DNA of 64,000 nucleotides from assembly GCF_020621385.1 (NCBI RefSeq), contig NZ_JAESVA010000001.1, positions 620,001-684,000 of the forward strand, written 5' to 3'. Numbering within the stretch: the stretch's first letter is position 1; each line of letters begins with the position of its first letter. The stretch comes from Acidisoma cellulosilyticum. Lineage in GTDB: Bacteria > Pseudomonadota > Alphaproteobacteria > Acetobacterales > Acetobacteraceae. The translations under genes were made by a program, and so were the position numbers. Shown in pieces: positions 9,539 through 19,923 of this stretch. Under the pieces are notes generated by a model. It was not told the DNA's origin and searched no databases. It saw nothing but the letters and a program-made list of their open reading frames with translations.

Positions 9539-10105
9539 TCACTCGCTGGCGGCGGCCTTGGTCCGGCGCGTGCCTTTCGGTGCCGCATCGGTGAGCCCGG
9601 CGGCCGCCTTGGAGAGAGAGGTCAACAGGCTGATCAGCATATCGACTTGCTTCGGCGAAAACTCCGCCAGCAGCTGCTGTTCACGGGTGATGGCCGCCTG
9701 CGCGATACGATCATGCAGACGACGCCCCTTCGCCGTCAGCGCGGTCGCGCGCGACCGGCCGCTTGTGTCGCGGGACAGAACAAGACCCTGCTCTTCCATC
9801 CGCGCGAGGCTGCGGCTGACGGCCGCCTTGTCGAGACCTGCGTTCTTGCAGAGGATCGGAGACGTGATCCAAGGATCCGCAGCCAGAGCCACCAGAATAT
9901 GCCATTCCGACAGACCGATGGTGTAGTGCTTCCGATAGAAGCGCGATGCGCCACCTTCGAGCTTATTGGCAACGGCGCGCACCAGACCTGGCACATACCG
10001 GTCTGCCGCGATAACCGTCCCCGCAGAAGCCTTGCTGGTAGCTGCAGATTCTGTAGCGCGAGACGTTTCAGCGCGCTTTACTTTAGAAGTCTGACGTTCG
10101 AGCAC
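9539..10105 (-). CDS. MarR family transcriptional regulator
   Basis: The 188-residue protein is a MarR-type winged-helix repressor. After a basic, low-complexity N-terminus (1-35) it has YTIGLSEWHILVALAADPWITSPILCKNAGLDKAAVSRSLARMEEQGLVLSRD, the helix-turn-helix and wing, followed by a C-terminal dimerisation helix and a basic tail. The start is a GTG at 10105 with GAGGGG about 9 bp upstream. It lies downstream of, and on the same strand as, the HisD-like gene, with its own AT-rich upstream region carrying inverted repeats. Control of that enzyme pair is plausible but not shown. Confidence 0.88.
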   Translation of the reverse strand: MLERQTSKVKRAETSRATESAATSKASAGTVIAADRYVPGLVRAVANKLEGGASRFYRKHYTIGLSEWHILVALAADPWITSPILCKNAGLDKAAVSRSLARMEEQGLVLSRDTSGRSRATALTAKGRRLHDRIAQAAITREQQLLAEFSPKQVDMLISLLTSLSKAAAGLTDAAPKGTRRTKAAASE

Positions 10106-10134
10106 GAGCTATTTCCCCTCATTTTGAGTAGTCG

Positions 10135-10162
10135 CTCTCTCAAATATATCAATCAGAGAGAG
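10135..10162. promoter_or_regulatory. inverted repeat upstream of the marR-like gene
   Basis: CTCTCTC (10135-10141) and GAGAGAG (10156-10162) flank an AT-rich spacer about 30 bp upstream of the MarR-family start. A further CTCTCAA occurs at 10180-10186. The position suits an autoregulatory operator; that is inference. Confidence 0.35.
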
Positions 10163-10224
10163 GTTAAATCGAAATATGGTCTCTCAACCCGCCGCTAGGG
10201 TGAAAGCCAAGTAATCCTTAACAC

Positions 10225-11589
10225 TTAGGACAGTAGTGCATCCCGCTTAGCTGACACCGCAAGCGCATGTCCAGAAAACCCTTCGTACTCTGCCAAGGCT
10301 TTTGCGTGTTGAGCGAGGTTATCATAACCTGATTTCGTTACATAACCAACAGAAGATCGTTTCATATAGTCGAAAACCGATAGCGGTGACGCCGTACGCG
10401 CGGCACCGCCTGTCGGCAGCACCGCATTGGGCCCCAGGAGATAGTTGCCCAGGGTTATCGGCGTATGAGGACCCAACAGTACTTCCCCCGCATTTTTTAT
10501 GCGTCCGAGCACAGACATTGGTTGTTCTGTCAGAATCTCCAGATGCTCCGGCGCATAGGCGTTAACAAATTCGACCGCCTGGTCAAAGTCGCGCGTCAAG
10601 ATCACCCCGCCACGGGGACCGGTAAGCACGGCGCGCGAGAAGGCCACACGTCCTGCCTCCATATCCGCCCAATGCCCGGGCAGGGCGGCAATCGCTTCCC
10701 GCGCGACGCGCTCGCTCGACGTGACGAGCCAGGCTGAGGAATCGGGACCATGTTCGGACTCGATGATCAGATCGAGCGCTGCCAAAGCGCCGCTGATGCT
10801 GTCATCGGTCAGAATGATGGACTCGCTCGGCCCCGCCGGCACGCCGGGATCAATCCGGGTTGAGAGCAAGCGCTTTGCGGCCACAACCCAGGGGCTGCCG
10901 GGACCGACGATTTTGTTGCAGCGCGGCACGGTTTCAGTGCCATAGGCAACCGCCGCGACACCTTGCGCGCCACCGCACTTATATATCTCTTTTATGCCGG
11001 TCAGCCTGGCTGCCACCAGCGTTCCTGCGTCAACCAGCCCATCGGGTCCGGGCGGCGTGACGATAATCGGCCGCGCAACGCCCGCGACGATCGCGGGCAC
11101 CGAGGTCATGATCGTGACGCTGGGAAAGGCTCCCTTGCCGCGGGGGACATAACAAGCAACCGACGCGATCGGCAGGAAACGATCTCCGGCCCAGGCACCG
11201 GGATGGATTTCCTTCAGCCACATCTCCTCAGGGCGCTGTGCTTCATGGAAGCGCCGGACAGCGTCGATCGCCACTTCAATTGCGCGCACGACAGTCGGCG
11301 GAACTTTGTTGAAGGCATCCTCAACATCCGCATCCGTCGCCCGCAGAGATGCGAGGTCCCCCTCAACTTTGTCGAATTCCCGTGCGAATCGACGAAGCGC
11401 GGCATCGCCTTCCGTCCGCACCGCCTCGATAATATGCGCCGCTCCATCAAGGAACTGCGAAAGATCCGCTTCCGTGCGGGTCAAAAGTTCAGCCGGAATA
11501 GCCTCACGATTGGAAATATCATGAAAATTCACCGACACCGATGTCAACCCAACCTCACCATTAACCTGAACGACAGGATCCGGAGACAA
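10225..11589 (-). CDS. histidinol dehydrogenase-like NAD-dependent oxidoreductase (probable catabolic paralogue)
   Basis: The protein aligns with HisD over its whole length (CYVPRGKGAFPSV, CGGAQGVAAVAYGTETVP, GPSES, ESEHGPDS, NAYAPEHLEI, VLPTGGAAR). The catalytic Glu348-His349 pair (APEHL) and the C-terminal His441 are kept. Residues that bind zinc or substrate in E. coli HisD differ: Gln259 is Glu277 here, Asp360 is Asn382 (GNY for GDY), and the usual GPNH is GPNA (Ala389). No other his gene is nearby, while an SDR gene is divergent. It is therefore more likely a dehydrogenase for another alcohol, of the HpsN-like kind, than a histidine enzyme. Numbering is from a TTG at 11589; a GTG at 11538 preceded by GAGG is a credible alternative start. 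Confidence 0.75.
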   Translation of the reverse strand: MSPDPVVQVNGEVGLTSVSVNFHDISNREAIPAELLTRTEADLSQFLDGAAHIIEAVRTEGDAALRRFAREFDKVEGDLASLRATDADVEDAFNKVPPTVVRAIEVAIDAVRRFHEAQRPEEMWLKEIHPGAWAGDRFLPIASVACYVPRGKGAFPSVTIMTSVPAIVAGVARPIIVTPPGPDGLVDAGTLVAARLTGIKEIYKCGGAQGVAAVAYGTETVPRCNKIVGPGSPWVVAAKRLLSTRIDPGVPAGPSESIILTDDSISGALAALDLIIESEHGPDSSAWLVTSSERVAREAIAALPGHWADMEAGRVAFSRAVLTGPRGGVILTRDFDQAVEFVNAYAPEHLEILTEQPMSVLGRIKNAGEVLLGPHTPITLGNYLLGPNAVLPTGGAARTASPLSVFDYMKRSSVGYVTKSGYDNLAQHAKALAEYEGFSGHALAVSAKRDALLS

Positions 11590-11618
11590 ATGCCCGCTTA
11601 AGACAGCGCCGAATCGCC

Positions 11619-11662
11619 CATGCCGTATTAATGCCTACTCTTGATCGCGAAAGCACGGCATG
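11619..11662. promoter_or_regulatory. inverted repeat in the hisD-like/SDR divergent promoter region
   Basis: Perfect 8-bp half-sites CATGCCGT (11619-11626) and ACGGCATG (11655-11662) lie 28 bp apart between the divergent HisD-like and SDR genes. This is a natural place for a shared operator. The binding protein is unknown; the nearby MarR regulator is one candidate. Confidence 0.4.
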
Positions 11663-11735
11663 TTTTCCAGGTTAGCGCTTTTTAACCGCGTTGATCCCGA
11701 GCTTGTCCCTTATCAAATGGTTGAGGCTAGCCGCC

Positions 11736-12506
11736 ATGAACTGTCCAAGCTTCTCACTTGATAACAAAACCGCCCTGGTCACCGGGGCATCACGCGGCAT
11801 TGGCCAGGCCATCGCTTTGGCCTTGGCCCAGGCTGGCGCTGAGGTGATTGTCACCGCGCGCGACAAAAGCAGCCTGGAGGAAACCGCGGCGCTGATCGCA
11901 GAATCCGGCGGGATATATCACGTTGACATCTTAGATGTATGCGATCCCGAAAGTATCGCGGCCTGTTTCGAAAAGGCTGGTTCGCGACTTAACATTCTCG
12001 TTAACAACGCCGGTATAGAGGAAGTGCGGCCTTCCCTCGATGTTGATTTACTACTTTGGGACAGGATCTTAGGAACGAATCTCCGCGGCGGTTTCTTCTG
12101 CGCTCAGGCGGCCGCAAGCCGGATGATCAGGGAGAATAAGGACCCGCGCGGCGGCGTGATACTTAACCTTTGTTCTCTGACCTCCGAAGTTGGCATTCCA
12201 ACCGCCGTTCCATACGGCGCCTCCAAAAGCGGTCTCCTCGGCATGACCCGCGCGCTCGCCGCGGAATGGGGGCCCATGGGCATTCGCGTCAACGGAATCG
12301 GTCCCGGCTATTTCCAGACCGCTATGACAGCGCCTTTCTATGCCGATGCCGATTGGCAGGACCGGATGCTGGGTAAAATCCCGCTCGGTCGCTTCGGGCG
12401 CATGGAGGATCTGATGGGGGCAGCCGTTTTCCTCTGCTCGGACGCCGCCGCCTATGTCACCGGTCAAGTGCTCTATGTTGACGGCGGAACACTCGCGGCA
12501 CTTTAG
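11736..12506 (+). CDS. SDR family oxidoreductase (gluconate 5-dehydrogenase-like)
   Basis: The 256-residue SDR has TGASRGIG at 16-23, NNAG at 90-93, Ser147 or Ser150, Tyr160 and Lys164 (YGASK), and the ending YVTGQVLYVDGGTLAAL. It resembles the gluconate-5-dehydrogenase/3-oxoacyl-reductase branch; the substrate is not determinable. I chose the ATG at 11736, with GAGG 9 bp upstream, over an in-frame TTG at 11691. It is divergent from the HisD-like gene, so the two may act on one alcohol or polyol substrate. The gene uses more A/T-ending codons than its neighbours. Confidence 0.85.
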   Translation: MNCPSFSLDNKTALVTGASRGIGQAIALALAQAGAEVIVTARDKSSLEETAALIAESGGIYHVDILDVCDPESIAACFEKAGSRLNILVNNAGIEEVRPSLDVDLLLWDRILGTNLRGGFFCAQAAASRMIRENKDPRGGVILNLCSLTSEVGIPTAVPYGASKSGLLGMTRALAAEWGPMGIRVNGIGPGYFQTAMTAPFYADADWQDRMLGKIPLGRFGRMEDLMGAAVFLCSDAAAYVTGQVLYVDGGTLAAL

Positions 12507-12776
12507 CCTGACTACGCAGTCACGTGCGAGCGCGACTGAATCTCACCTTTTTTCGATACCAAAACATCCATCGACCTATCAAACACTTTAGCCTCGAATG
12601 ATTATTTATCCGACTATTGACTGATCTACCGAATGATGCGCGCCTTGACCGCGCAGGATGCCACCGCAAAGGACGACGGGATAAAGCCAAAGCCCCCGCC
12701 AAGCCCCCATCATGCCGCCAGAACCGCTGCACGCGCGCCACAGTCCTTCCCATGGAAGACGACCTTACAGAGCACG
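12507..12776. other. intergenic region without recognisable genes
   Basis: Part of a 490-bp gap between the SDR and rbfA. I see no convincing coding region. It contains an AT-rich patch around 12545-12625 and then a terminator and a repeat, listed separately. Confidence 0.5.
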
Positions 12777-12812
12777 AAAAAGGCCGCCTGCGGGATGTGC
12801 AGGCGGCCTTTC
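12777..12812. terminator. intrinsic terminator hairpin
   Basis: AAAAGGCCGCCTGC and GCAGGCGGCCTTTC form a strong stem with an A-run on the left and Ts on the right. It could end transcripts from either side; the nearest upstream gene is the SDR, about 270 bp away. Confidence 0.75.
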
Positions 12813-12890
12813 AAGGCAGTTTGAGGACGAAGGTTGAGCGCCGCGTACAGCCCGATACCTTTGGGCCTGCTTAAGTCAAAGCCTGAGCCT

Positions 12891-13000
12891 GCTCTAGAGC
12901 AGATCCCGGTCAGATGGAATCATCTGCCGGGTAAAGATGCTCGCAAAAACAATAAACTAGAGCGGCGCCTGTGAGCGTAAGCGAACAGGAAACGCTCTAG
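12891..13000. repeat. 110-bp intergenic repeat with CTCTAG termini
   Basis: The stretch begins with the palindrome GCTCTAGAGC (12891-12900) and ends with AACGCTCTAG (12991-13000). Inside it holds CAGATGGAATCATCTG (a palindrome) and GATGCTCGCAAAAACAA. I recognise this motif set as a common alphaproteobacterial intergenic repeat; only one copy is seen here. Its right end supplies the rbfA stop codon (12997-12999). Confidence 0.6.
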
Positions 13001-13392
13001 CCGACGGTCTCGCTGTCGCCGTTCAGGTCGCGGACGACTTCCGGGCGATGGAGCAGGCTGTTAACCTCCATGGCATAGTCGATCGAGGTATCGGCCATGA
13101 AGGAGATCATAGGGGCCACCCGCAGACGCATCGAGCGCGCCAGCTGGCTGCGCAGGAAGGGCGCGACCCGCTTCAGGGCGGGCAGCAGCTTGTCGACATC
13201 GCTCCGCCCCAGGCGGGTGACATAGGCTGTCGCCTGCCGCAGATCCGGGCTGATGCGGACCTCCGTCACGGTGATGACGATACCGCTCAGCTCATGATCG
13301 CGGATGGTGTCGCGGGCGAAAATGTCCGCCAGAAGATGGCGGACTTCTTCAGCGACCCGAAGCTGTCGTTGAGAGGGGGCTGCCGCCTTCAC
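12997..13392 (-). CDS. rbfA: ribosome-binding factor A
   Basis: RbfA binds 30S precursors and helps process the 16S rRNA 5' end. The 131-residue protein has the single KH-like domain with [19 protein letters not shown] at the N-terminus, [17 protein letters not shown] and the [18 protein letters not shown] block. Its start overlaps the infB stop by 4 bp (13389-13392), indicating translational coupling. It is the last gene of the rimP-nusA-ylxR-infB-rbfA operon. The TAG stop falls within the terminus of an intergenic repeat. Confidence 0.95.
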   Translation of the reverse strand: MKAAAPSQRQLRVAEEVRHLLADIFARDTIRDHELSGIVITVTEVRISPDLRQATAYVTRLGRSDVDKLLPALKRVAPFLRSQLARSMRLRVAPMISFMADTSIDYAMEVNSLLHRPEVVRDLNGDSETVG

Positions 13393-16094
13393 GCCGGCAC
13401 CAGCTCCCGCTCATAGCATTCCACCATGTCGCCCTCGCGCAGGTCCTGGAAGCCCGCGAAGGAGAGACCGCATTCATAGCTGCGGGCCACTTCCTTCACA
13501 TCGTCCTTGAAGCGCTTGAGCTGGGACAGATCGCCGGTGTGGATGACCACGTTGTCGCGCAGCAGGCGGACACCCGCACCGCGGCGCACCACGCCCTCGG
13601 TAACCATGCAGCCTGCGACCTTGCCGGACTTGGTGATGTCGAAGACCTTACGGATCTCGGCATAGCCCAGGAAGTTCTCGCGCACCTTCGGGGCCATGCG
13701 GCCACGAACCAGCTTTTCGACGTCATCCGCCACATCATAGATGATGCTGTAGTAGCGGATATCGACATTCTCGCGCTGCGCGAGTTCACGGGCCTGCACC
13801 GTCGCACGGACGTTGAAGGCCACGATAACGGCGCTGGAGGCCTTGGCGAGCTGAATATCGCTCTCCGAAATCTGACCGACGCCGGCCAGCAGCACGCGGA
13901 CCTTGACTTCCTCATTGGCGAGCTTGAGCACGGTCGCCTGAATGGCTTCAGAGCTACCCTGCACATCCGCCTTGATGACGACGCCGACTTCCTTCTGCAC
14001 ACCGGCCTGAATGCGGGCCAGCATCTGATCCAGCGTGCCACGACCGGCAATCTGACCGGCCGCCGCCTTGTCGCGCAGCTTGCGCTGGCGGAACTCGGCC
14101 ACTTCACGGGCGCGGGGCTCGTCGTCGACGACTGTGAAGGTCTCGCCGGCAGCCGGAACGGCGGAAAGGCCGAGCACTTCCACCGGCATCGAGGGGCCAG
14201 CGGTCTTCACATTGGCGCCGTTCCAGTCGATCAGCGCACGAACACGACCGTATTCAGCACCGGCGACAAGAATATCGCCGGTCCAAAGCGTGCCCTTCTG
14301 CACCAGCACCGTCGCAACCGGGCCACGGCCACGATCAAGCCGGCTTTCGATGACGACACCTTCGGCGTCGCGAGTCGGATTGGCCTTCAGATCCAGGACT
14401 TCGGCCTGAACCAGGATGGCGTCCTCAAGCTTGTCGAGACCGGTGCGCTTCAACGCGGAGACGTGAATCTCCTGCGTATCGCCGCCCAGGCTTTCGACCA
14501 CGATCTCATGCTGCAACAGCTCGTTGCGCACGCGCTCGGGATTGGCGCCGGGCTTATCCATCTTATTGATAGCGACGATGATCGGCACATTGGCGGCCTT
14601 GGCGTGGCTGATCGCCTCGATCGTCTGGGGCATGACCCCGTCATCGGCGGCCACCACCAGGATCACGATATCGGTGACACTCGCGCCGCGAGAGCGCATG
14701 GCCGTGAAGGCCGCATGACCCGGCGTATCGATGAAGGTGATCTTCTCGCCACGGGCGGTCGTGATCTGATAGGCGCCGATATGCTGGGTAATGCCACCCG
14801 CTTCGCCCGCCGCCACAGTCGTGTGGCGGAGCGCATCGAGCAGGCTGGTCTTGCCGTGATCGACATGCCCCATGATGGTGACGACCGGCGGCCGCACCAT
14901 CAGATCTTCTTCGTCGTCGACCTCGCCTTCGAGGCCGATTTCGACGTCGCTCTCGGAAACGCGCTTCACGCGGTGTCCGAATTCCTGAACGATGAGTTCG
15001 GCCGTGTCGGCATCGATCGACTGTGTGATCGTCGCCATCACGCCCATTTTCATGAGCGCCTTGACCACTTCACCGGCGCGGGCGGCCATACGATTGGCCA
15101 GTTCCTGAACCGTGATCATTTCCGGCAGCACGACGTCGCGAACGACCTTCACCTGATCGGTGCGCAGACGCTCGAGCTCGGCCTGACGGCGCTCGCGGTC
15201 ACGCTGGCGACGCATCGAGGCGATGCTGCGCACGCGTTCGTCATCACCCTCGATGGCGGCTTGGACATTGATCTTGCCGGTACGACGCCGATCGTCCGTG
15301 CCCTTCTTGGGGGCGACGACGGGCGGCTTGCGCGCCGGCAGCACAGTGCCACCGGGGCGACGAACCGGACGCGATTCCTCATCTTCCTCACCGGCACGAC
15401 CGGCGGGCTTCAGGCGCAACGTCTCGGCCGGGGCGCGCGGCGGCTGAGCCGGACGGGCAGCGGCGGGTGCGCCGCCTGCCGGGTTCGGCACCTGACGCTG
15501 CGGCTGCGGTGACGATTGCTGCGCACCGCTGGCCGCGACCGGACGACGTACCGGTTGCTCTTCCGCGGCCGGTTTGCGCTCGATCTGCTCGGCGACGCGA
15601 CGGTCAGCCTCTTCGGCGGCCTTGCGGCCGGCCTCTTCCTTCTCAAGACGGGCCTGTTCCTCGGCCGCCTTGCGCTCTTCATCCTCGCGGCGGCGCGCTT
15701 CTTCGGCAGCCGACAGGATCATGATCTTTTCGCGTTCGCGGGCTTCCGCCTCACGCTTCGCGGCGTCGCGCTTCTGATCTTCCAGCACACGCTGGCGGAT
15801 CGCGAGCTCGCTCGCGGTCAGCGCGCGTCCGGCGCCCCCCGGACTCTGCCGGCCACCGCCCTGCGGACGGCCACCGCCGCCCGAGGCTGACGGACCGGGA
15901 GAGGGAGAGGTCGGCGGCGGTGCGCCAGGCGCCCGCTTTTTCCGCACTTCAACCTGTACTACCTTGGAACGGCCATGGCTGAAGCTCTGGCGCACGGAAC
16001 CCGCGTCCACGGTCCGCCCCAGTTCCAAACGACCCGCGGGTCGCAGGGACAATCTAGCCTTGCCGTCTTGGTCTTTCGTATCGCTCAATGTCAT
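13389..16094 (-). CDS. infB: translation initiation factor IF-2
   Basis: IF-2 is the GTPase that brings initiator tRNA to the 30S subunit. The 901-residue protein has a long, basic, Ala/Pro/Arg/Glu-rich N-terminal region (about 1-320, coiled-coil stretches with REAEARERE) and an IF2_N domain. The G domain carries GHVDHGKT at 409-416, DTPGHAAF and NKMDKPG, followed by the C-terminal beta-barrel domains. It overlaps ylxR upstream and rbfA downstream by 4 bp each. Confidence 0.97.
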   Translation of the reverse strand: MTLSDTKDQDGKARLSLRPAGRLELGRTVDAGSVRQSFSHGRSKVVQVEVRKKRAPGAPPPTSPSPGPSASGGGGRPQGGGRQSPGGAGRALTASELAIRQRVLEDQKRDAAKREAEAREREKIMILSAAEEARRREDEERKAAEEQARLEKEEAGRKAAEEADRRVAEQIERKPAAEEQPVRRPVAASGAQQSSPQPQRQVPNPAGGAPAAARPAQPPRAPAETLRLKPAGRAGEEDEESRPVRRPGGTVLPARKPPVVAPKKGTDDRRRTGKINVQAAIEGDDERVRSIASMRRQRDRERRQAELERLRTDQVKVVRDVVLPEMITVQELANRMAARAGEVVKALMKMGVMATITQSIDADTAELIVQEFGHRVKRVSESDVEIGLEGEVDDEEDLMVRPPVVTIMGHVDHGKTSLLDALRHTTVAAGEAGGITQHIGAYQITTARGEKITFIDTPGHAAFTAMRSRGASVTDIVILVVAADDGVMPQTIEAISHAKAANVPIIVAINKMDKPGANPERVRNELLQHEIVVESLGGDTQEIHVSALKRTGLDKLEDAILVQAEVLDLKANPTRDAEGVVIESRLDRGRGPVATVLVQKGTLWTGDILVAGAEYGRVRALIDWNGANVKTAGPSMPVEVLGLSAVPAAGETFTVVDDEPRAREVAEFRQRKLRDKAAAGQIAGRGTLDQMLARIQAGVQKEVGVVIKADVQGSSEAIQATVLKLANEEVKVRVLLAGVGQISESDIQLAKASSAVIVAFNVRATVQARELAQRENVDIRYYSIIYDVADDVEKLVRGRMAPKVRENFLGYAEIRKVFDITKSGKVAGCMVTEGVVRRGAGVRLLRDNVVIHTGDLSQLKRFKDDVKEVARSYECGLSFAGFQDLREGDMVECYERELVPA

Positions 16095-16690
16095 CCGCCC
16101 GGTTGATCAGCATCGGCCCTGGTGCGGCTCATACCGGCCAGGCGCTCACTCTCAGTCAGCAGCATCGTCGCCAGCCGCCCAGCTGATACCGCTATATGCA
16201 CAGCCTGGTCTCGCCCGAAGATCTGCCCCAATGCCACTGCGGGCAGAGGGGTGACGACGGGAACCACGCGTCCATTTAACAATCTGGCCCGTTCGTCGGG
16301 GCTGCCGTCAGAAGCCTGAACAACAACCGCCGCGCGATCCGCGACCAGCCACTCTCGCGCTTTGGTAAATCCACTCACGGCCTGACCAGCGCGTCGGGTC
16401 ATGCCTAAAATCTCAATCACTCTTCGCTTGAGCGCTGCCTCGATGATGGACGGCAATTCGACCGGCACCAGCACCTCCGTCCGTGCGACACGGGCGAAAG
16501 CTTTTCGAGCGAGAGCGGTATCTAACACATCCCGACGCGCGCTCAACCACATTCCCCGTCCGGGCAGCTTTGCCGAGAGGTCAGGGACAATGGCACGGTC
16601 GGGCCCCAGAACGAATCGGATCATCACCGAAGGGGATTGACGTTCACGCGTCACGATGCAGCGACGGAGGGGCCCATGCTCCTCCATCAT
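16091..16690 (-). CDS. YlxR-family RNA-binding protein (DUF448 with L7Ae-like C-terminal domain)
   Basis: This protein sits between nusA and infB, as in most alphaproteobacteria. The YlxR/DUF448 domain ([37 protein letters not shown]) is followed by an L7Ae/L30e-like RNA-binding domain ([23 protein letters not shown]). The ATG at 16690 is chosen because the in-frame region upstream overlaps nusA and lacks homology; this gives 199 residues. A second ATG follows at 16687. It overlaps infB by 4 bp. Confidence 0.88.
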   Translation of the reverse strand: MMEEHGPLRRCIVTRERQSPSVMIRFVLGPDRAIVPDLSAKLPGRGMWLSARRDVLDTALARKAFARVARTEVLVPVELPSIIEAALKRRVIEILGMTRRAGQAVSGFTKAREWLVADRAAVVVQASDGSPDERARLLNGRVVPVVTPLPAVALGQIFGRDQAVHIAVSAGRLATMLLTESERLAGMSRTRADADQPGG

Positions 16691-16793
16691 ATCTGCATCA
16701 TCGTCTTCCGCGGCCGGGACAGGAACCGATAGCGCGGTCCCCGCCAACGGCGGCGTCAGTGCGGCGGCTGGCGCCGTCAGACGATCGGGATAC

Positions 16794-18317
16794 TCATTGT
16801 GCGTCGGGCTCAGAGCTGCCGTCCTCCGCAAACCAATGCGCCCGCGCCTGCATGATGATTTCGTTCGCCGTTTCCTCATCAAGGCTGGCGCCGACGATTT
16901 CGATCAGCTCGTCGGACGCGAGATCGGCCAGATCGTCGAGCGTTTTCACGCCCTTCTCGCCGAGCGCCACCAAGGTCTGCGCGCTGAAGATTTCAAAAGA
17001 GGCGACGTCGTCCGTCACGCCCAATTCCACGCGCTTGTCTTCCAACTCGCGGTCGCGACGGGTGATGAATTCCTCGGCGCGGCGAATAAGCTCGCCGCCG
17101 ACATTCTCATCAAACCCTTCGATCGAGGCAATTTCGTCGATCGGCGTATAGGCCAGTTCTTCCAGCGTCGTGAAGCCTTCGGTCACCAGCAGGCCGGCGA
17201 TGACGTCATCGACGTCGAGCGCTTCCACGAACAGGCCGGAGCGGCGGCGGAACTCTTCCTGACGACGCTCGCTTTCCTCGGCCTCGGTCAGAATGTCGAT
17301 ATCCCAGCGCGTCAGCTGGCTCGCAAGACGGACATTCTGGCCACGACGGCCGATGGCGAGCGACAACTGGGTATCGGGCACCACGACTTCAACGCGCCCG
17401 GTCTCCTCCTCCATCACCACTTTGGTGACTTCGGCCGGTGCCAGCGCATTGACGACAAAGGTCGCGGCCTGCGGGCTCCAGGGAATGATGTCGATCTTCT
17501 CGCCCTGCAACTCCTGCACCACGGCCTGAACGCGGCTGCCGCGCATGCCGACGCAGGCGCCGACCGGGTCGATCGACTGGTCGCGGCTGATCACCGCCAT
17601 CTTGGCGCGGCTGCCGGGGTCACGGGCGACGGCCTTGATCTCGATGATGCCGTCATAGATTTCGGGCACTTCCTGCGCAAAAAGCTTGGCGAGGAAGCCC
17701 GGATGCGTGCGGGAGAGGAAAATCTGCGGGCCGCGCGGTTCTTCCCGCACGTCATAGATGAAGGCGCGGACGCGGTCGCCGTTGCGGAAGCTTTCACGGG
17801 CAATGAGTTCGTCACGGCGCAGCAGCGCCTCGGCCCGACCGAGATCGACCATGAGGTTGCCGTATTCGGTGCGCTTCACGACACCGTTCACGATTTCGCC
17901 GACGCGGTCCTTGAATTCGGAGAACTGGCGGCGACGCTCATACTCGCGCACGCGCTGGACGATGACCTGCTTCGCCGTCTGGGCCGCGATACGGCCGAAA
18001 TCGATCGGCGGCAGCGGATCGATGATGAATTCGCCGAGGCCGATGCCGGGCTTGAACTTCAGCGCGATATGCAGCGGGATCTGGGTATCTTCGTTCTCGG
18101 CCTTCTCGACCACTTCCGTCCAGCGCGACAGACGCACATCGCCACTCTTGCGGTCGATCGTCGCGCGGATGTCTTTCTCATGGCCGTATTTCGCACGACC
18201 AGCCTTCTGGATGGCCTGCTCCATGGCTTCCAGAACTTCTTCGCGGTCGATGGACTTTTCGCGCGCGACGGCGTCGGCAACCAGCAGAAGCTCAGGACGG
18301 GCTATCGCGGTATCCAT
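16794..18317 (-). CDS. nusA: transcription termination/antitermination protein NusA
   Basis: NusA binds RNA polymerase and modulates pausing, termination and rRNA antitermination. The 507-residue protein shows the N-terminal domain ([23 protein letters not shown]), an S1 domain, KH domains ([41 protein letters not shown]) and C-terminal helix-hairpin-helix repeats with two acidic NusA-C repeats. It is the second gene of the operon, 78 bp after rimP. Confidence 0.97.
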   Translation of the reverse strand: MDTAIARPELLLVADAVAREKSIDREEVLEAMEQAIQKAGRAKYGHEKDIRATIDRKSGDVRLSRWTEVVEKAENEDTQIPLHIALKFKPGIGLGEFIIDPLPPIDFGRIAAQTAKQVIVQRVREYERRRQFSEFKDRVGEIVNGVVKRTEYGNLMVDLGRAEALLRRDELIARESFRNGDRVRAFIYDVREEPRGPQIFLSRTHPGFLAKLFAQEVPEIYDGIIEIKAVARDPGSRAKMAVISRDQSIDPVGACVGMRGSRVQAVVQELQGEKIDIIPWSPQAATFVVNALAPAEVTKVVMEEETGRVEVVVPDTQLSLAIGRRGQNVRLASQLTRWDIDILTEAEESERRQEEFRRRSGLFVEALDVDDVIAGLLVTEGFTTLEELAYTPIDEIASIEGFDENVGGELIRRAEEFITRRDRELEDKRVELGVTDDVASFEIFSAQTLVALGEKGVKTLDDLADLASDELIEIVGASLDEETANEIIMQARAHWFAEDGSSEPDAQ

Positions 18318-18395
18318 GGGCGGGGCCTCTCAGAAACGTCTAAAGCTATGATCCGGCTCAACGATCGACAGCGCTGGATCAGTCGGTAAAGGCAA

Positions 18396-18944
18396 TCAGT
18401 GCAGGTCCGGCGGAGCCGAGCCGGCGGTCGCTTCGATCAACGCATCGGTCAGAACCAAGCGTGCCGTTTTAATATCGATCAGCGGAAACTGGACCGCGCT
18501 GCCATCATCGAGACGGAGGCTCGCCTGACCGTCAGCGGCGCCAAGGACGACACCAGAGAACCGCCTGCGGCCATCGGGCGTCGGCACGGTCATTTCCACC
18601 TTCGCTGCATGGCCGGAAAAGCGGTTCCAGTCACGCGCCCGCGTCAACGGCCGATCAATCCCGGCAGAGCTTACCTCTAAAGTCCAGGCGCCTGGGACAA
18701 TATCTTCAACGTCCAGCACGGCACCGATCTGATGGCTGATCGTCTCGCAATCCTCGACAGTAATCTGAGTGCCGTCGGCGCGGTCGGCCATGATCTGCAC
18801 GGTCGGGCGTTCACGGCCCAGCATGCGGACGCGCACCAGCTCAAACCCCATCTCCGCGATGCGGGGCAGGATGATATCAGCCAGACGGGCGTCGAAGCCC
18901 GTGTGGTGCGGTATGTTATCGGCGTTCAAAACGACATCGGTCAC
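18396..18944 (-). CDS. rimP: ribosome maturation factor RimP
   Basis: RimP is needed for 30S maturation. The conserved blocks [42 protein letters not shown] and [21 protein letters not shown] are clear. The start is uncertain: the GTG at 18944 gives a 182-residue protein that fits the family, while the frame is open to an ATG at 19019; neither has a strong ribosome site. It heads the rimP-nusA-ylxR-infB-rbfA operon. Confidence 0.9.
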   Translation of the reverse strand: MTDVVLNADNIPHHTGFDARLADIILPRIAEMGFELVRVRMLGRERPTVQIMADRADGTQITVEDCETISHQIGAVLDVEDIVPGAWTLEVSSAGIDRPLTRARDWNRFSGHAAKVEMTVPTPDGRRRFSGVVLGAADGQASLRLDDGSAVQFPLIDIKTARLVLTDALIEATAGSAPPDLH

Positions 18945-19289
18945 AGCAAAACAGGCAGCCTTTTGGGCCACCCCCGTCCAAACCAGCGGTAAAGGGAAGA
19001 ATAGCGATATAGGGGGCATGGTTCGGTGGCGCAAGCGAGAAGCGGCCCCTGCAGGGCAGACCCAGTCTCAGCGCGCCCTGCTCTGCTCTTGCCTGGGCCA
19101 GCTAGCGCCGGTAAACGGCTGCCCACAAACAATAAAAAAGGCGGCCACAAGGCCACCCTTTCAGTTTCTTGGATGTTTTCCCCAACTTTGCGCGGGAGTT
19201 ATTGTTGCGCGAAGGATAGCCCGCAACGCAGGATCCTGCCAATGACTTTGCGTCTTCTGGGCCACCGCCTTCTGCGAACCGGCCATGTG

Positions 19290-19853
19290 ATGAAATCATT
19301 GCTGCTTTGCACCATTGCCCTGACCGCGGCGACCGCCTTTAGCGCGCAAAGCGAGGCGGCGCCTGCACATTTCTCGCTCACCAGCCCGACCATTCGCTCG
19401 GGCAGCATGGTCCCGAGCGAGAATGTCGGACAGCGCGACGAATGTCACGGCGGCAATAAGTCTCCGGCTCTCGCCTGGTCTCACGCTCCGGACGGCACGG
19501 CGAGCTACGCCATCAGCATGGCCGATCTCGACGCCAAGGTCGGCGTCGTCTGGTTGTGGCTGATGTTCAACCTGCCGACCTCGACCGCCTCGCTGCCGGC
19601 CAATGCCGCAGCCGATGCGACGCTGATGCCGAGCGGCACCGGCCAATCCAGAAATGGCTTCGATGCGATCGGCTATAGCGGCCCTTGCCCCAAGAAGGGC
19701 GCCGTCCCGCACCACTACCTCATCACCGTCTGGGCGCTGAACGCAGGACATCTGACCTTCAAGGACGGCACGCCCGCTGAGACGGTCGCCATTTTCCTGC
19801 GCCGCCACGCCCTCGGCCACGCCAGTCTCACGCCTTATTATAGCGCCCGCTGA
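19290..19853 (+). CDS. secreted YbhB/YbcL family PEBP-like protein
   Basis: The 187-residue protein has a Sec signal peptide (MKSLLLCTIALTAATAFSAQ) and then a phosphatidylethanolamine-binding-protein fold. Markers are NKSPALAWSHAPDGTASYAISMADLDA and the C-terminal HHYLITVWALNAGHLTF. The role of bacterial PEBPs is unclear. The ATG at 19290 is preferred because it starts directly at the signal peptide; an ATG at 19242 would add 16 residues. A minus-strand-oriented hairpin with a T-run lies upstream at about 19129-19161 and has no obvious owner. Confidence 0.85.
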   Translation: MKSLLLCTIALTAATAFSAQSEAAPAHFSLTSPTIRSGSMVPSENVGQRDECHGGNKSPALAWSHAPDGTASYAISMADLDAKVGVVWLWLMFNLPTSTASLPANAAADATLMPSGTGQSRNGFDAIGYSGPCPKKGAVPHHYLITVWALNAGHLTFKDGTPAETVAIFLRRHALGHASLTPYYSAR

Positions 19854-19923
19854 CTGTTCTTCGGGACTAGCCGGACCAATCGTCATTTCGTAACATTATC
19901 GTTATGTTTCGAAAGAGAGATCT

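Noticed and set aside
12617-12874. 85-codon plus-strand frame between the SDR and rbfA
   Set aside because: It runs through the intrinsic terminator hairpin at 12777-12812 and has no family features.
19128-19162. Hairpin with T-run on the minus strand upstream of the PEBP gene
   Set aside because: It looks like an intrinsic terminator for minus-strand transcripts, but no minus-strand gene ends there, so I did not list it as a terminator.
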